A stretch of DNA of 64,000 nt from Stromatinia cepivora (Eukaryota; Ascomycota; Leotiomycetes; Helotiales; Sclerotiniaceae), in contig RCTD01000005.1 in NCBI GenBank assembly GCA_014898415.1, positions 806,001 to 870,000 of the forward strand. Direction: 5' to 3'. A program made the translations under genes and the position numbers. Below, piece after piece: positions 35,325 through 46,721 of the stretch. How positions within the stretch are numbered: the stretch's first letter is position 1; each line of letters opens with the position of its first letter. The notes beneath the pieces were generated by a model. That model worked only from the letters and a program-made list of their open reading frames with translations, was not told the DNA's origin and did not search any database.

Positions 35325-35871
35325 TAGGCTGCGCAACGGGTACCCGCAGGGCGGATAATGACTCTGGCGGATTATCCGCCGGATATCTATTTATAGATCG
35401 GATTATTTATATATATCAATAGATTATTTATAGATTATTTGTAGATTATTTATTTATCTATAAATAAACAGATTATTCGCAAATTATTTATAGATTATTT
35501 ATAGGTTTATAAATTATTTATATTTTATATATATTTATTATATAAGATTAGTATAAAGATTAATATAAAAATTATTTATACAAATAATCTATAAATAATC
35601 TACAAATAATCTACAAATAATTTATAAATAATTTGCAAATAATCTACAAATTATCTATCTATCTATAGATAATTCATTAATTTATAAATAAATAAATAGT
35701 TTATAAATAAACAAATAATCTATAAATAATCTATAAGTATTTATTTGTAAATTAGATTATTTTAAAACCTTAATAGATAATTTACAGAACAAATAGATCA
35801 TTTAACGAGTAATCCGCGGAGCGGATTATCCGCGGGTACCTATGGGTTGCGGGTAATTTATGCGCAGTCTA
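35325..35871. mobile_element. hAT-type MITE, copy 2
   Basis: A 547-bp element begins TAGGCTGCGCAACGGGTAC and ends GCGCAGTCTA. Flanking 8-bp duplications are identical (GCTCTGAT at 35317-35324 and 35872-35879). Subterminal GGTACCCGC is matched by its inverted copy at the right end (GCGGGTACC), giving longer terminal repeats than in copy 1. The interior is a tissue of AATAATCTATAAAT-like words in both orientations and is more AT-rich than copy 1. No coding capacity. Confidence 0.9.
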
Positions 35872-36099
35872 GCTCTGATATCTCTTGTAGAAAGAAGGCT
35901 CTTGTGCTATTTACCGAAGTACGTGGAATACCTGGCATGAATGAGATGCCCCTCAAGAATACTTACATGGAGCTACTTTATCAACCATGAAGTGGCGAAC
36001 GCTGATGGATAATATCGAATCAGAGTCATCACAATACAGGCCCGTGGCCTCTCATATTGATTTTTATCTCTACATGTTAAGTGATGATCTCTAAAGGGC

Positions 36100-36345
36100 A
36101 AAGAACATACAATCATCTCACACAGCAACGCCTTAATTCCCATATCAACAATATTCGCATGATGAATAAAAATGACTTCAAGCTCAATTGGCGCCATATG
36201 ATTACCGTTTACTTTGATGAGAACCCATCTTAGTTGTCAACCCAGACCACATATCTGGTCTGATTGAAAAGATAACATCTTTTACGATCTACGATATACC
36301 ACATTCCATCTTCGTCAACAAATCCTACGTCTCATATTTCTTCAA
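36100..36345 (-). pseudogene. Relic of an acyl-CoA/4-coumarate-CoA ligase
   Basis: Minus strand: from about 36342 a frame reads I-stop-DVGFVDEDGMWYIVDRKR, matching the T-G-D-(V/I)-G-x-x-D-E-D-G-x-x-x-I-V-D-R-x-K motif of ANL-superfamily ligases. After a short gap it continues (36227-36128) with VLIKVNGNHMAPIELE, then VIFIHHANIVDMGIKA. This is the K-V-N-G...A-P-x-E-L-E hinge and the following helix. The Gly of T-G-D is replaced by a stop, and the reading is broken afterwards, so this is a decayed 3' part. Possible intron borders exist nearby (GTATGT at 36405). Protein-like fragments further upstream up to 38.8 kb may belong to it but were not identified. Confidence 0.65.
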
Positions 36346-39300
36346 ATATTGCATTATAACAAGTAGATGATATTAAGGATGAGCGCAGGAAAGCTTTAAC
36401 ATACCGGCACACAGGAGATGATCATTTTGCCTTTCCATGACGCGATATTTAGTCTGATCTGTCTTTCTCCCAAAGGGCCAAGATATTTGCGATGGAAACC
36501 CGGGCTTATCTTTCAATGAGATTATAGTGGGTGAGATGTCGTGCAATTCCCACATGCCGCCTAACGAAACAGAATTTTGTGGCTGCAGCGTTAATTATTT
36601 GGATATATATAAATACAAAATACAGAATATAATCTGAAAGTCTGTTCTATGTCTCAATTGCTCCATTTGTGAGTTTAAGCTATGAATGACACCCAGGACT
36701 TCAATTGTATTCGCTACCTCGAATATATGAAAGGAGGAAAATGGCCCCAGCAAAACGTTGTCACGCTAGAGTGTAATCATTTCCATTTGCGGCGTATTGC
36801 ATATATAGTTGGCGAAGGATACGAAATGTAAAAGTTGAGCCTTCTTTTCACCATCTCTGGTACTTTCCAGATGAGACACAAGACCTTCATAATTATTTAA
36901 TCCACGAATATGATACTGGGTCGCATTTTTGAATTGCTATAATAATGCGTTCCATCTTCTACCTCACTTATCATACCTTCTTGGAAGCGACATGTATCTC
37001 GCTGTCAAAATAATCAGTTGGGTCACCCGCGCTTCATAACTTCGCTGTTTGTTTATTCCTTGAAGCAGTACTATAGCTCAGCTGAAATGAGAAATGTTCA
37101 TGTCAACAGCATAATATCCTGACTTGCCATAGATCCGGTGATCACTTCGGATCACTGGATTCCAGTGATGGACCTGCAGAAACGGATAATGTGAGGCTCT
37201 TGTAGCAGCTTGAAATTCGGAATACTGACACCTTTCAGATAGGGCAGCAATTCTATGTATGGAAAGTTGACTATCATCTGTTGAGCCCCCCTTGGTCGCC
37301 AACACGTATACGGATCCTTAGATATTAGCAGGCCCAGGTCAAAGGAAATTCTCCTGCTTTGGATTCTGATCTTTCAAGGTGGGTTGGATGGCAAGGCAGG
37401 CTCAAGTGAATAGGAACTCAGAAAGACCAGTGCGGCATTCCCATTCAATTGCCAGTCTTCCAGACCTATCTGGCGCACACCGTTTTCCGCGACCTACCAC
37501 AGCCATGCTATCTGATAATATGAACCGCCTTCTTTCCCCGTAAGACTTATTTGACCTTTCATGTAAAGTATACAATACTTAGAACAAACGTAAATATTGC
37601 ATTGGAATTTTAACAAAATACCGTGACGTAATATGTTATGGCAAAATTAGCGGTTCGAGGTCTGCTCGTAATTCTGATCATCTCGAAAAAGCCGAACCCT
37701 GAAGTGGCCTCGCCGTATAATATCCCTTCAAACCTGATGATGCGGAAGATAATCGGGATTGAAGTGGTAATTAGTGTCCTTGGGCATTTCCAGAGATCCC
37801 ATCATCATCAATAAATACTCGAATAGACACACAGCCAACATATAATTAATACCTGCAAGCCAAACCCAAAAGATTCAAATCCGACGTATTGGATAAAACC
37901 ACATTCCAAAAACCAACAAAGTCCAAACTCCACTGGAAGAACTAAAAGAATTCTGAATAGTAGTCATGCATATTCAAGAAAACGCCCAAATTATCGAACA
38001 TCCATAGAACCAATTGTCAGCTGTCAGTTGAACATCATTGCCAGCTCAAAACTAATCTTGCCTCTTTATTTTTTTTGATTATCTCCGCCTTCTCAATACT
38101 CCCAAGTCTTGGGCGTCTAAGTTTTGGGAGGCACATGCCATCAAACTGACTCTTAGTTTCAAGGGTTGCAAGATAGAAGGTATCTCTCCAAGACTCATGG
38201 CGCACACAGCTAGTAGTGGTCGGTTTGATACAATGCTAAGATGATATTAGGCATGTCTGGTAAATGTGTAGACACAATTATTCCGTGCTAATTTAGGACG
38301 GCTCTGATTTATCCAGATACATGTTGGTAATCCAACCTCATGATTCTTTCTCGCCAGGCTTACTTCGAAGAGTTTGAGAGGCGGAGAGAATAACCCGAAA
38401 TATATTTTGAAATCCCATCCATATTAACCATTTCCGATTCGGAGACGGAAAACTGCTAGAACACAGACTTCCAAGGTTATTCCAGGAAGCCCGTGACTAA
38501 TTACTATGACATGCGAAAACTGTTTCTACGTTTAAAGCCAAAGGAAATATTTGACAAACCTGGAAATTACCTTTTACCTCACACTTGGAGGTATTCTTTA
38601 GAAGATATATAAACAAATCTATGTTGGCCTACTAATAGTCTTGTGGCCCTCAAGGAAATTGCATATGACTCCCAAGATATCGAGTCTAATGGGCCGAAGA
38701 TTATCTCTGGGCAAGAGATGAGATGTAAGAATCTTTGCCATTCAAGAGGTCTGAACATAAGCATAAGAACCTGAAGAGAGGTCAATACCTGTCGATAGTT
38801 CGCATGGCCACGCTCAACGATTTGAGCAAAATGATAGAATAGAAATCATGGAGGCGTATGAGTAAATGAGAAAGCTCGTAGAAGATCTCTTCCTCTTATA
38901 TTCATTCCCTATTTATCAGAGAAGTTGTGCATCCGTAAACTAACCCATCGAAATCTGCATACACGTCAGTGATCGAAGCTGCTAGTATGGAAAGTATACA
39001 TTATTACACACCATTAGCGTTTGTTGTGTTAATGAGAGCGGCCTCTAACAAATATATGCTCCATCTATCAATCCATAAGTATATTAAAATATAAAGCCTG
39101 ATTAGTTCACCGAATGCCGAGTAGTAAACGAGTGAGGCTGTGCAGTTATTTCCACACATTATGACCCTTGCACTCAAGGCAAACAGCATTATTGGAAGAA
39201 ATCTCATGTTACATTGCATAATTAAGGGTACTACATGCTTCTGGAAGATCTAACATGCTGATTCTATGCATGATTCGTGGGGCTAAGATCCTATGTGTGT

Positions 39301-40399
39301 AAGCTTCAGGCGAAGAATCAGAGAGGAAGAGGGATTTTGGTGCAAGAACGGTATGTGAAATTTCAGTTATTGAAATTGAAAATACAAAAGTTTAATAGTT
39401 TCTAAATACGAGACCGGTCAGAGCACTATTGCTCTTCTCATTTTAGGGTTGGGTATGGTTGGGAAGGCGACAATTTAGAAGGCTGGGGATGGCTTCAAAA
39501 TTTCCAAATTGGCTGGTTGACAGGGTCCCACAACGCACACGATTTTCCGCCCTATGGCATAGGTTATTGCCAGATCTCCTCATATGCATGGCTGCTTGGT
39601 TATCTAATCTACCCCAACGCATAGCTATAGTCGTGGGTGATTGGTTTACTTGACATGGTTGGACACCGATTTGCACCATTAAATGGAAAGGGTTCGATAT
39701 AAGATAATATCTCCCATGGAGTCATTTCCGGGAGAAATATGCCTTACCATTCATAGACACCAAAGAATGCCTAGCAAACCCCACACATATATGCACGATT
39801 GGCATGATACAAGAAATGCAAGTGAAGTGCTATTTATTCATGACGGCATTGTCATAACTCATGAGAAGTATAATTCATCATCATGACTGAAAATGTAAAG
39901 CAGATAAATATCGTTTCCTAGAAGAGAACAGAAAAAGAAATACATTTGGGGTATAGAAATCGTTCAAGAGACTTTTCTTTTCGACTTATGAACCAGCATC
40001 GTGAAATTCGAAATTTGTGAGAGAAATGCAAAACAAAAAGCCTGATAAGATCCCAACGTTGCGCAATCGACAAAGATTATTGGCCTGGTCTCACTCGGTG
40101 TACTATTTATTGCGTTTAAGGTCACCGTGCTGTGTTTAGGCAGATAACGCCCGGTGGGCGCATGGCCCTGTGTACCTGCATCGAAATGGGAGCCCGCAGA
40201 TAAATTCACTCATTCGGTGAGAGCACAAGTTCTAACACAAGTACGAAAAGAATTTAAAACACTGAAGAGACAGTGGCAAAATTCGTCATCAGCATAGCCA
40301 CCACCATTCCGGCATTGCAAATATAAGGTCGCAGAGTTTTCAAAACATTCCCTCGATTTTGAAAAGCTGATTCTTTGCGCGGGCGACAAACTAGAGAAC
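36346..40399. other. Gene-poor region with unassigned protein-like fragments
   Basis: No intact gene. On the minus strand several short open stretches have protein-like composition, for example a 60-codon frame at 36555-36373 that runs into a good donor (GTATGT), one at about 36950-36790 (VSHLESTRDGEKKAQLLHFV), and one at 37305-37078. They could be remains of one or more decayed multi-exon genes. I could not assign a family or join them. Confidence 0.35.
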
Positions 40400-41266
40400 T
40401 CAAGTGTGTTCTGAATTTTCGATGGATACTGGCATATGCTTCCTTGATGAAGTTGATCTCTGCCACTCTTTCCCATTGTGCGAATGATTTGAACGTTTGC
40501 GATCTCTTTCCTCTTTTTGCAGATTGTGCGGAACTTTAGACTCTCTTTCCCGTTTGTATTTCGCTTCAGGCGTCTCAAAATCCTTCCGTACGAGACCATG
40601 TACTGATGGACGTTCTGTATATTGCTTTGCAAAAGTGTAATCCGCATCGCTTATCAGACCATTCCTCGACATATATTCGAGTACTGAAAACTCTGGCCGA
40701 ATATTTGTTTCTCCGTCAATGAAATGATCACGACTGTGCATCATCCTTTGCCTCCAGTTATTATGTGGATCGTCTTCTTCGAATTCCTCGTCACAGAAGA
40801 TGCAGAAGCATTTTGATGGAGGAGGAAGGTTATTGAAATGGGTCAGGCTGTGCGCAAGCCAATTCTCGAAATCGTCCGGATGGAAAGTGACCCCGCAATT
40901 TATCGGTATAAACTCGCATGGAAGAACGACGGTAGTATTGATTTGAGAGGCTTGGGGTACTAGGAGGTGCCACCCGACTATAGGATTGATCTGAGCAGAT
41001 TGGTGACTGGTCACTGTTGTGGTTGTTTTATATGATTGTCTGCTAAACACACTCTCGTCACATTCACTGCAGGGAGATATCGTTGATGCTGACTCTTGAC
41101 TTATAGTCGAGCGTGTTGGGGCATTGTACGCTCCATTTGCGTATTGTCGAGGAAGAGATGGCATACTAGGAAAGTTTGTACGATGAGTACCTGTGAGAAG
41201 ACTCGGGAGAGCATTTTCCGAGTCATTGAGGTACCTGGAGATGCTTGGATTATCGTAAGATGCCAT
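40400..41266 (-). CDS. C2H2-like zinc-finger protein, fungal
   Basis: Unnamed single-exon frame of 288 residues starting MASYDNPSISRYLNDSEN. The Ser/Thr-rich N-terminus is followed by two finger-like modules: C117/C124 with H139-x3-H143 (NWLAHSLTH), and C155-x2-C158 with H177-x3-H181 (WRQRMMHSRDH). The second, with W-R-x-R-M-x-H, is a pattern seen in fungal C2H2-type proteins. The C-terminal 60 residues are very basic (KRERESK, KEERDRKRSNHSH), suggesting a nuclear protein, perhaps a transcription factor (inference). The frame stays open upstream through a hexanucleotide repeat to about 41659, which would add a Ser-Leu tract; the ATG at 41266 is preferred because the upstream sequence is low-complexity. 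Confidence 0.65.
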   Translation of the reverse strand: MASYDNPSISRYLNDSENALPSLLTGTHRTNFPSMPSLPRQYANGAYNAPTRSTISQESASTISPCSECDESVFSRQSYKTTTTVTSHQSAQINPIVGWHLLVPQASQINTTVVLPCEFIPINCGVTFHPDDFENWLAHSLTHFNNLPPPSKCFCIFCDEEFEEDDPHNNWRQRMMHSRDHFIDGETNIRPEFSVLEYMSRNGLISDADYTFAKQYTERPSVHGLVRKDFETPEAKYKRERESKVPHNLQKEERDRKRSNHSHNGKEWQRSTSSRKHMPVSIENSEHT

Positions 41267-41464
41267 TTTTGCACGAATGTGCGCAAACGAGCAATTCAGC
41301 TTCGCAAATTCTAACTTCGATGATAGTGATCCAGCTTCTATAATAAGATGAATGGATTTGTTGGATAATGAAAGAAAGTGGAGCGTCGATAAGATAAGGA
41401 TGGTCTTGCCGATCACTAGGAATGAACCCTTAATTATGACGAGTGTCAGAGGATGGACTGAAGG

Positions 41465-41628
41465 CAATGACAATGACAATGACAATGACAATGACAATGA
41501 CAATGACAATGACAATGACAATGACAATGACAATGACAATGACAATGACAATGACAATGACAATGACAATGACAATGACAATGACAATGACAATGACAAT
41601 GACAATGACAATGACAATGACAATGACA
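41465..41628. repeat. Hexanucleotide (CAATGA)n, 27 copies
   Basis: A perfect run of 27 copies plus two bases, without interruptions. It lies about 200 bp upstream of the C2H2-like gene start, probably in its promoter or 5' leader. The unit lacks stops in several frames, which creates spurious long open frames on both strands (Thr-Met, Asn-Asp, Ser-Leu, Val-Ile repeats). Perfect copies imply recent expansion and a likely polymorphic locus. Confidence 0.97.
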
Positions 41629-41629
41629 G

Positions 41630-43478
41630 CGGCAGAGACATATAAAGCTGCGGAAACAACTTTTATATATAATTCCAGCGAATACTGACCTGGAAGTCCG
41701 GTGTTGTTTGTGTTGTGAGTGATAGATAGGTATCGCTTTAGGTTGTGATGTTTCACAATTTTTGCGGGGAATATAGGAATTCGAAATATGGCCCTTTCCC
41801 CAGATTTTGGTGCCTCAAACGACCTCCCTCGAAAAACACAACAACAATAAATGGCAAACACCAATGATTTTCAAAAAGATTCGGACAACCAAAATATGGT
41901 TTATTCTTTCTTACTTTTTATCGTTCGGGAGCATTCGAATGAAGATCAATATCTCATTTTAATGGGCTTCGTTTTCTGGAAAGGAGGAAAAGTATGTTTG
42001 TGTGATATTCGATCAATGTGCTGACCACAGTAATAAACGTGGAGGTGACACAATTTAAGGAAGCAAGCCAACAATTCAGTTCTCACCCATGCATCATCAA
42101 GTGTGGAGGCTCAAATCGATTTACTTTGGAAAGATATTTTTTCTTCGTATTCCGGACATCTCATCCAAGTGCCCTCTGTCTGCGGATTTGAAACATTCAT
42201 TTCTAGTGGAACATTTTCTCATTCGTCGTTTGGCGAGCAATGGTTCCATCGGCCCAAAACTCGACCTACATTCCCACACATCTAAGGTTGTTGTTACACA
42301 CCAATACAGTATGAGGAAAATCTCAGTGTTCACACATACTTCGGATCATTACCTAGACAAATCGATTGTTAGGATTTAGATTGCTGGAGCAGCAATGCAT
42401 CACTTACGGCATGTCGCCATCCGTCTATCCTGTAAATCTACTGGTTCCTCAAACGTTCGGTCATATCTAACAACTACTTCACCCACGCAACCCCACACCG
42501 CTTCTTGATGGCGCATTCATACTCTTGAATGGACACAAAGCAACAATAGCATGCGGATAAGGAGGTGAGAGGAATCTATTTCCTGGAAACGCCGGATCAT
42601 CAGACCAACAACCAACTTAAATGAGCTACGGCAGCAAGTGTTCGACATTCCTATTCGATGTTCGTGTACTCGGTCAACAAGGAGCATGATGTTTGACTCA
42701 AAGCTTTTATGCGAACATACTTTCTGGCTTCCACCCTTCCGCCTTTCGACTCCACATTCAGCAGGGTTCTGTCGTGATATGGCTTCCTTACCACCGATAC
42801 ATGAATTCGCAGAGTTCATGCATTATCGCCAACTTCAGTTCCTGTAAAGTCCCTCGGATCATAACACGACGTCTACAGTCCTGCATACTTTCGGTTCAGG
42901 TCTCAAGACCGTGATAGCGGCCAAATTGATGACCCGGAGCAGTACTCGGAAAACAAACTTTGATATTATCGTCACTCATAAATGCGAAGCATTTACCATG
43001 CGCCATAAGTATGTCCAATTGCTAATCAAAAGCAAGAATACATTCGCCACAAGTATGTACAACTCTCAGGAATTTGGTTGAGCTCGCATTGTTTCGTTCC
43101 AATACCCCGCACTTACCAATGATTTTGCTTAGTTAGCAGCAGAGCCTCAGCGACCCCGCTTTTGAATCCTGTGCAAGACGAAGATCTCCAACGGCTAATC
43201 ACCGTATCTGTGTAGCTATCATATTTGATGTTGTATTGTGTACACGTATACATGCACATATGCTTGTTTGTTGGAATCGTCACAACTCTTCCAATATATC
43301 TGCTGGATTTACTATCTGAAGATATCATTCAGCCTATCACTCAAGATTTTCCATGCTTGTTGCATGAGCACATGAGTCACAAAGCAGCGTAGCAGAGAGA
43401 AGTTCTCCACTCTCTTCCACGGGTATCCTTTTTGGGTAATTGGTCATGAAGATGCTACTTTCTTCCTTGGTTTGGCCT
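41630..43478. other. Intergenic region, no supported gene
   Basis: Several short frames on both strands, none with motifs or joinable exons. Normal composition, so a decayed gene cannot be excluded. Confidence 0.4.
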
Positions 43479-45239
43479 TCAATCAGGGGCGCAAAGCACC
43501 TTCATCTTTGCAACGACATTCACCAAATAATTTCGCTCTCCGTTTTCATCTCCAGCTTTCATAATCCCAGGAAATGTCACGCAGCTAATTTCTCGCTCGT
43601 TCAAGGTATCTTCATCCTCTCCCCCAATATCTTCCATTCTCTCCTCATCAAACATCGTTCTTTGATGTTCTTCAATCATGGGCATCATAATACTGAACAC
43701 TGCCTTTTGAACTCGCAATAGTCGCGAAAGATCAATAGCGGTATTTATTATAGTTTTTAGCGATTGGTCTCTAGCTTCGGAACTTTGAACATCACATATC
43801 GGGTCCAGCAAACTATTGAGTTGCGCAACAACGGTATTAACAACCGTGGCGGTGTCTGATTTAAGCTTTTCAGGAGCTTCTTTCAACAATATTCCGAGCG
43901 TGGTAGAACGCCATTGGTTCATAGCATCTTCGGAACCTTTATATCTCGATCAGCTTTACCACCTCTGATTATTAGGGATTGCATTTCTTACCATAAGAAC
44001 TCAAGGTTCTTTCGGTTTGCGCGAGTTCCAATGCTTGTTGTTCTGGGAGACCAACGAAATATGCTTGGAAGATATCATATACTAATAGACTTGATACAAG
44101 TGATTGTATGAAGTTGGTTTTAGATGATGTTGCTAGATGCTGGTACATGGGTACCCATTGCTCTAACTGTTGCCGTACCTCATCCGGGGCTTTGTCTAAA
44201 TCTATCACAAGTCAGTTTGGTTCAACACACAACTATACCACCCTATCAATATTAATACAACATTCCCACATCTTTCATCTCACATACGTTCATGAAACTT
44301 CCCCTCCCATTACATTGCAAAAGTGCCAAGATGAAAATCACCAAACCTACCAATTCTCCCCCTCCTAAAATTCGATATCACCCAATTCTGCAACGCATTC
44401 CCAATCCACTGCATCCTCTCTTTAACCACCTCATCCGTAACCTGTTCCCCCCCTACCCCACCCCTCCCACTACTACTAACCCACTCCTTCAACCCCCTCA
44501 CCTGACCCCTCAACGCCATAATCTCCTCATCCTTCCCCCTCATCTCCCCCATGGCCTCATTATACGCTTCGCGAAAAGCATCCCGATCTAACATCAGCGC
44601 GGCAATGCGACTTTGCACTTCGGAATTATTGGGACAATTGGCGTGGGTGGAGCGCAGGAGCCGGAGTTGCGTATCGATGGCTAGATAGTTGTTGTGCAGG
44701 GTGGAATGCGCGGTTTGTAGCAGATGGAGCGTTTCGCGCGTGTGGAGGAGGGTGGTGGTGAGGGTTTTGATGTGCGATGTGGGGGAGGGGTCTTCGTTGT
44801 CGGAGAGGGGGGAGATTTCTGAGGGGTCGTGGGAGGTGGGGGTAGGGATTGAGATGGGGATTGAAATTGGGATTGGGGGAGATGGTGTTTTTGATCGTGA
44901 TGGCGATGGCGATCGAGGATGTAGATTAGGTGTGTAATTTGAGATGGGAGTGCTACTTCTTGGTGGATCAGTCGTTGAATGATTTGTAGATTTTGGATTG
45001 GGATGTGGAAGGCGGACGCGTGGTGGTGCGGTTATTTCTGATGATGAGAATTGGGATTGACATTGAGATGTAGTAGAAGTAGAAGTAGAAGTGGAAGGAT
45101 CGTAATCTTCGGCCGTCGTAGATGTAGATGTAGATCCAGAAGTGGATGCAGCGCGATGCGCCAGCGAATTCGAAAGATCGATATGAGAAGATGAGGATTT
45201 TTGCGCGTGTTTCTTTTCTTTGGCTTCTCTGGCGTTCAT
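43479..45239 (-). CDS. Conserved-looking protein of unknown function
   Basis: Three exons (45239-44351, 44201-43992, 43936-43479) with introns of 149 bp (GTAGGT..GATAG) and 55 bp (GTAAGA..TAAAG) give 518 residues; all phases agree. Residues 1-180 are Ser/Thr/Pro-rich and probably disordered, with several TSTSTST runs. A helical segment at about 185-275 (LLHTRETLHLLQTAHSTLH and a later EAMGEMRGKDEEIMALRG) looks like a coiled coil. The C-terminal half is a well-formed helical domain: WIGNALQNWVISNFRRGRI, then DLDKAPDEVRQQLEQWVPMY and FEQ-free helices up to VVAKMKVLCAPD. Splicing rebuilds RRGRIDLDKAP and SSYGSEDAMNQW. I do not recognise the family and infer no function. Confidence 0.7.
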
Positions 45240-45287
45240 TTTTGCGGGGATGTGTGAGAGGGATGGATAGCGTTTCTTTTTTATAGA

Positions 45288-45352
45288 TGGGTGGGTAGGT
45301 AGGTAGGTAGGTAGGAAAGGAGGAATAATTGATTGATTGATTGATTGATCGA
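45288..45352. repeat. Tetranucleotide tracts (TAGG)n and (ATTG)n
   Basis: Short GGTAGGTAGG and GATTGATTGATT runs in the upstream region of the preceding gene. Similar GTAG/GATA tracts recur at 45625-45665. Simple slippage repeats. Confidence 0.8.
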
Positions 45353-46721
45353 ATAAATAAATGAATGAGATTGTATGTGTAGGTAACCTTGTGGGTAAGT
45401 ACAGTGTTATACCAACACCGTAATTTTTCGTATGAAACTGGGGTGAGATAGCTTGTAGATGAGATGAAGGTATGTATGTAGGTAGGTAGCTCCGTGTATT
45501 GAAATGGTCAATCAAAGTGCAATTTCCAATCGTTAACCTTCCCCCCGAGGTCAACAAAAGAATCAAAAGCCACAAAGCTCGCACATAATGAAATATAAAA
45601 GAAGACTGTAATCAATGCCTACTAATAGATAGATAGGTAGGTAGGTAGATAAGATAGATAGTCAAGAACCAAATGAAAAGTAAGGATAATCATAACCCTC
45701 TTCCTCAAAAATAAAGAAGCAAAAGAAAAGAGAAACAAATCCCCCCAAAAAACAAATCAACACTCATTCACTCTCACCCGAAATAAACCTACCTACCTTG
45801 GTACCTACCGACGAAAAATCGCACGGTGGACCATCGACGCAATGCGAAAAGATTAGCAAAAAATTTCAAACCACCAGATTGATTAATTTGAACTTTGAAG
45901 AGAGATGAGAGGTTCTTAAACTGCTGCCTGGATGTAGGTAACTCTGTAGAGAAGTATTTAAGCACGGATGTTGATTTTGATTTTTTTGGTAGCGGGTGTG
46001 TGCGTGCGTGCGTTGGATGGATAAGTGAGGGGTTGATACGGGAGATCTGCGGTGGTTTTAGGTTTTTGGATGGGTGGAATCTTTGAGGTAGGTAGTATGA
46101 TAAGTATAGTATGATATGATATATATATGTTATATATATATCATATATAAATATAAGGAAATGGACTGTTAAGGATACCTAGAGAGGAATTGGAAGTTGT
46201 ATTGTAGGTAAACCAGGAAATGCATACGATATTAATGTATTGACCAGAGATCTAAGTTTACTAGAATAGGAATCTCTTATATAAAGAGATTCCAGACTAA
46301 TCCATATTAAGCCTAGATACATATAAGATGCTTTCCTCAACAAGTAGTTTACGGATGAATAAGATATCTATAACTAGGTAGTTCTAGTGTTCTTTTAATT
46401 TTCTAGAACAATAATACCAAGACTCTATTTGATAAGCTCATTTCATTACCATCAAATTTTTGACGTCAATTATGAAATATTGCGGGGTACGAGGATAATA
46501 CCTATCAATATCACTATCATTATCCCATCACCATAATCCACAAACAACAATCGATTCAAAAAGTTTCGAATATCAATATAAACCTAAATATCTACATCAA
46601 CATCAACAATCCAATCCAATTCCACCCTCATACTCCCTCCCATATCCACCATACCAAAATATATACAAACCATCCCTCCTTCCCATTCCCATCCCCACCA
46701 CCCCCCCCCCACCTCAAAACC
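45353..46721. other. Divergent intergenic region with AT hairpin
   Basis: No supported gene between the two divergent genes. Contains a near-perfect AT palindrome at 46116-46144 (ATGATATATATAT and its complement, 13-bp arms) and further GTAG/GATA repeats. C-rich leader directly before the next gene. Confidence 0.5.

Noticed and set aside
40210..40647. 145-codon minus frame overlapping the end of the C2H2-like gene
   Set aside because: Out-of-frame shadow of the basic C-terminus of that gene and its 3' flank.
41430..41864. 144-codon minus frame with a Val-Ile repeat, and plus frames with Thr-Met and Asn-Asp repeats
   Set aside because: They exist only because the CAATGA hexamer has no stop in those frames; flanks are not protein-like.
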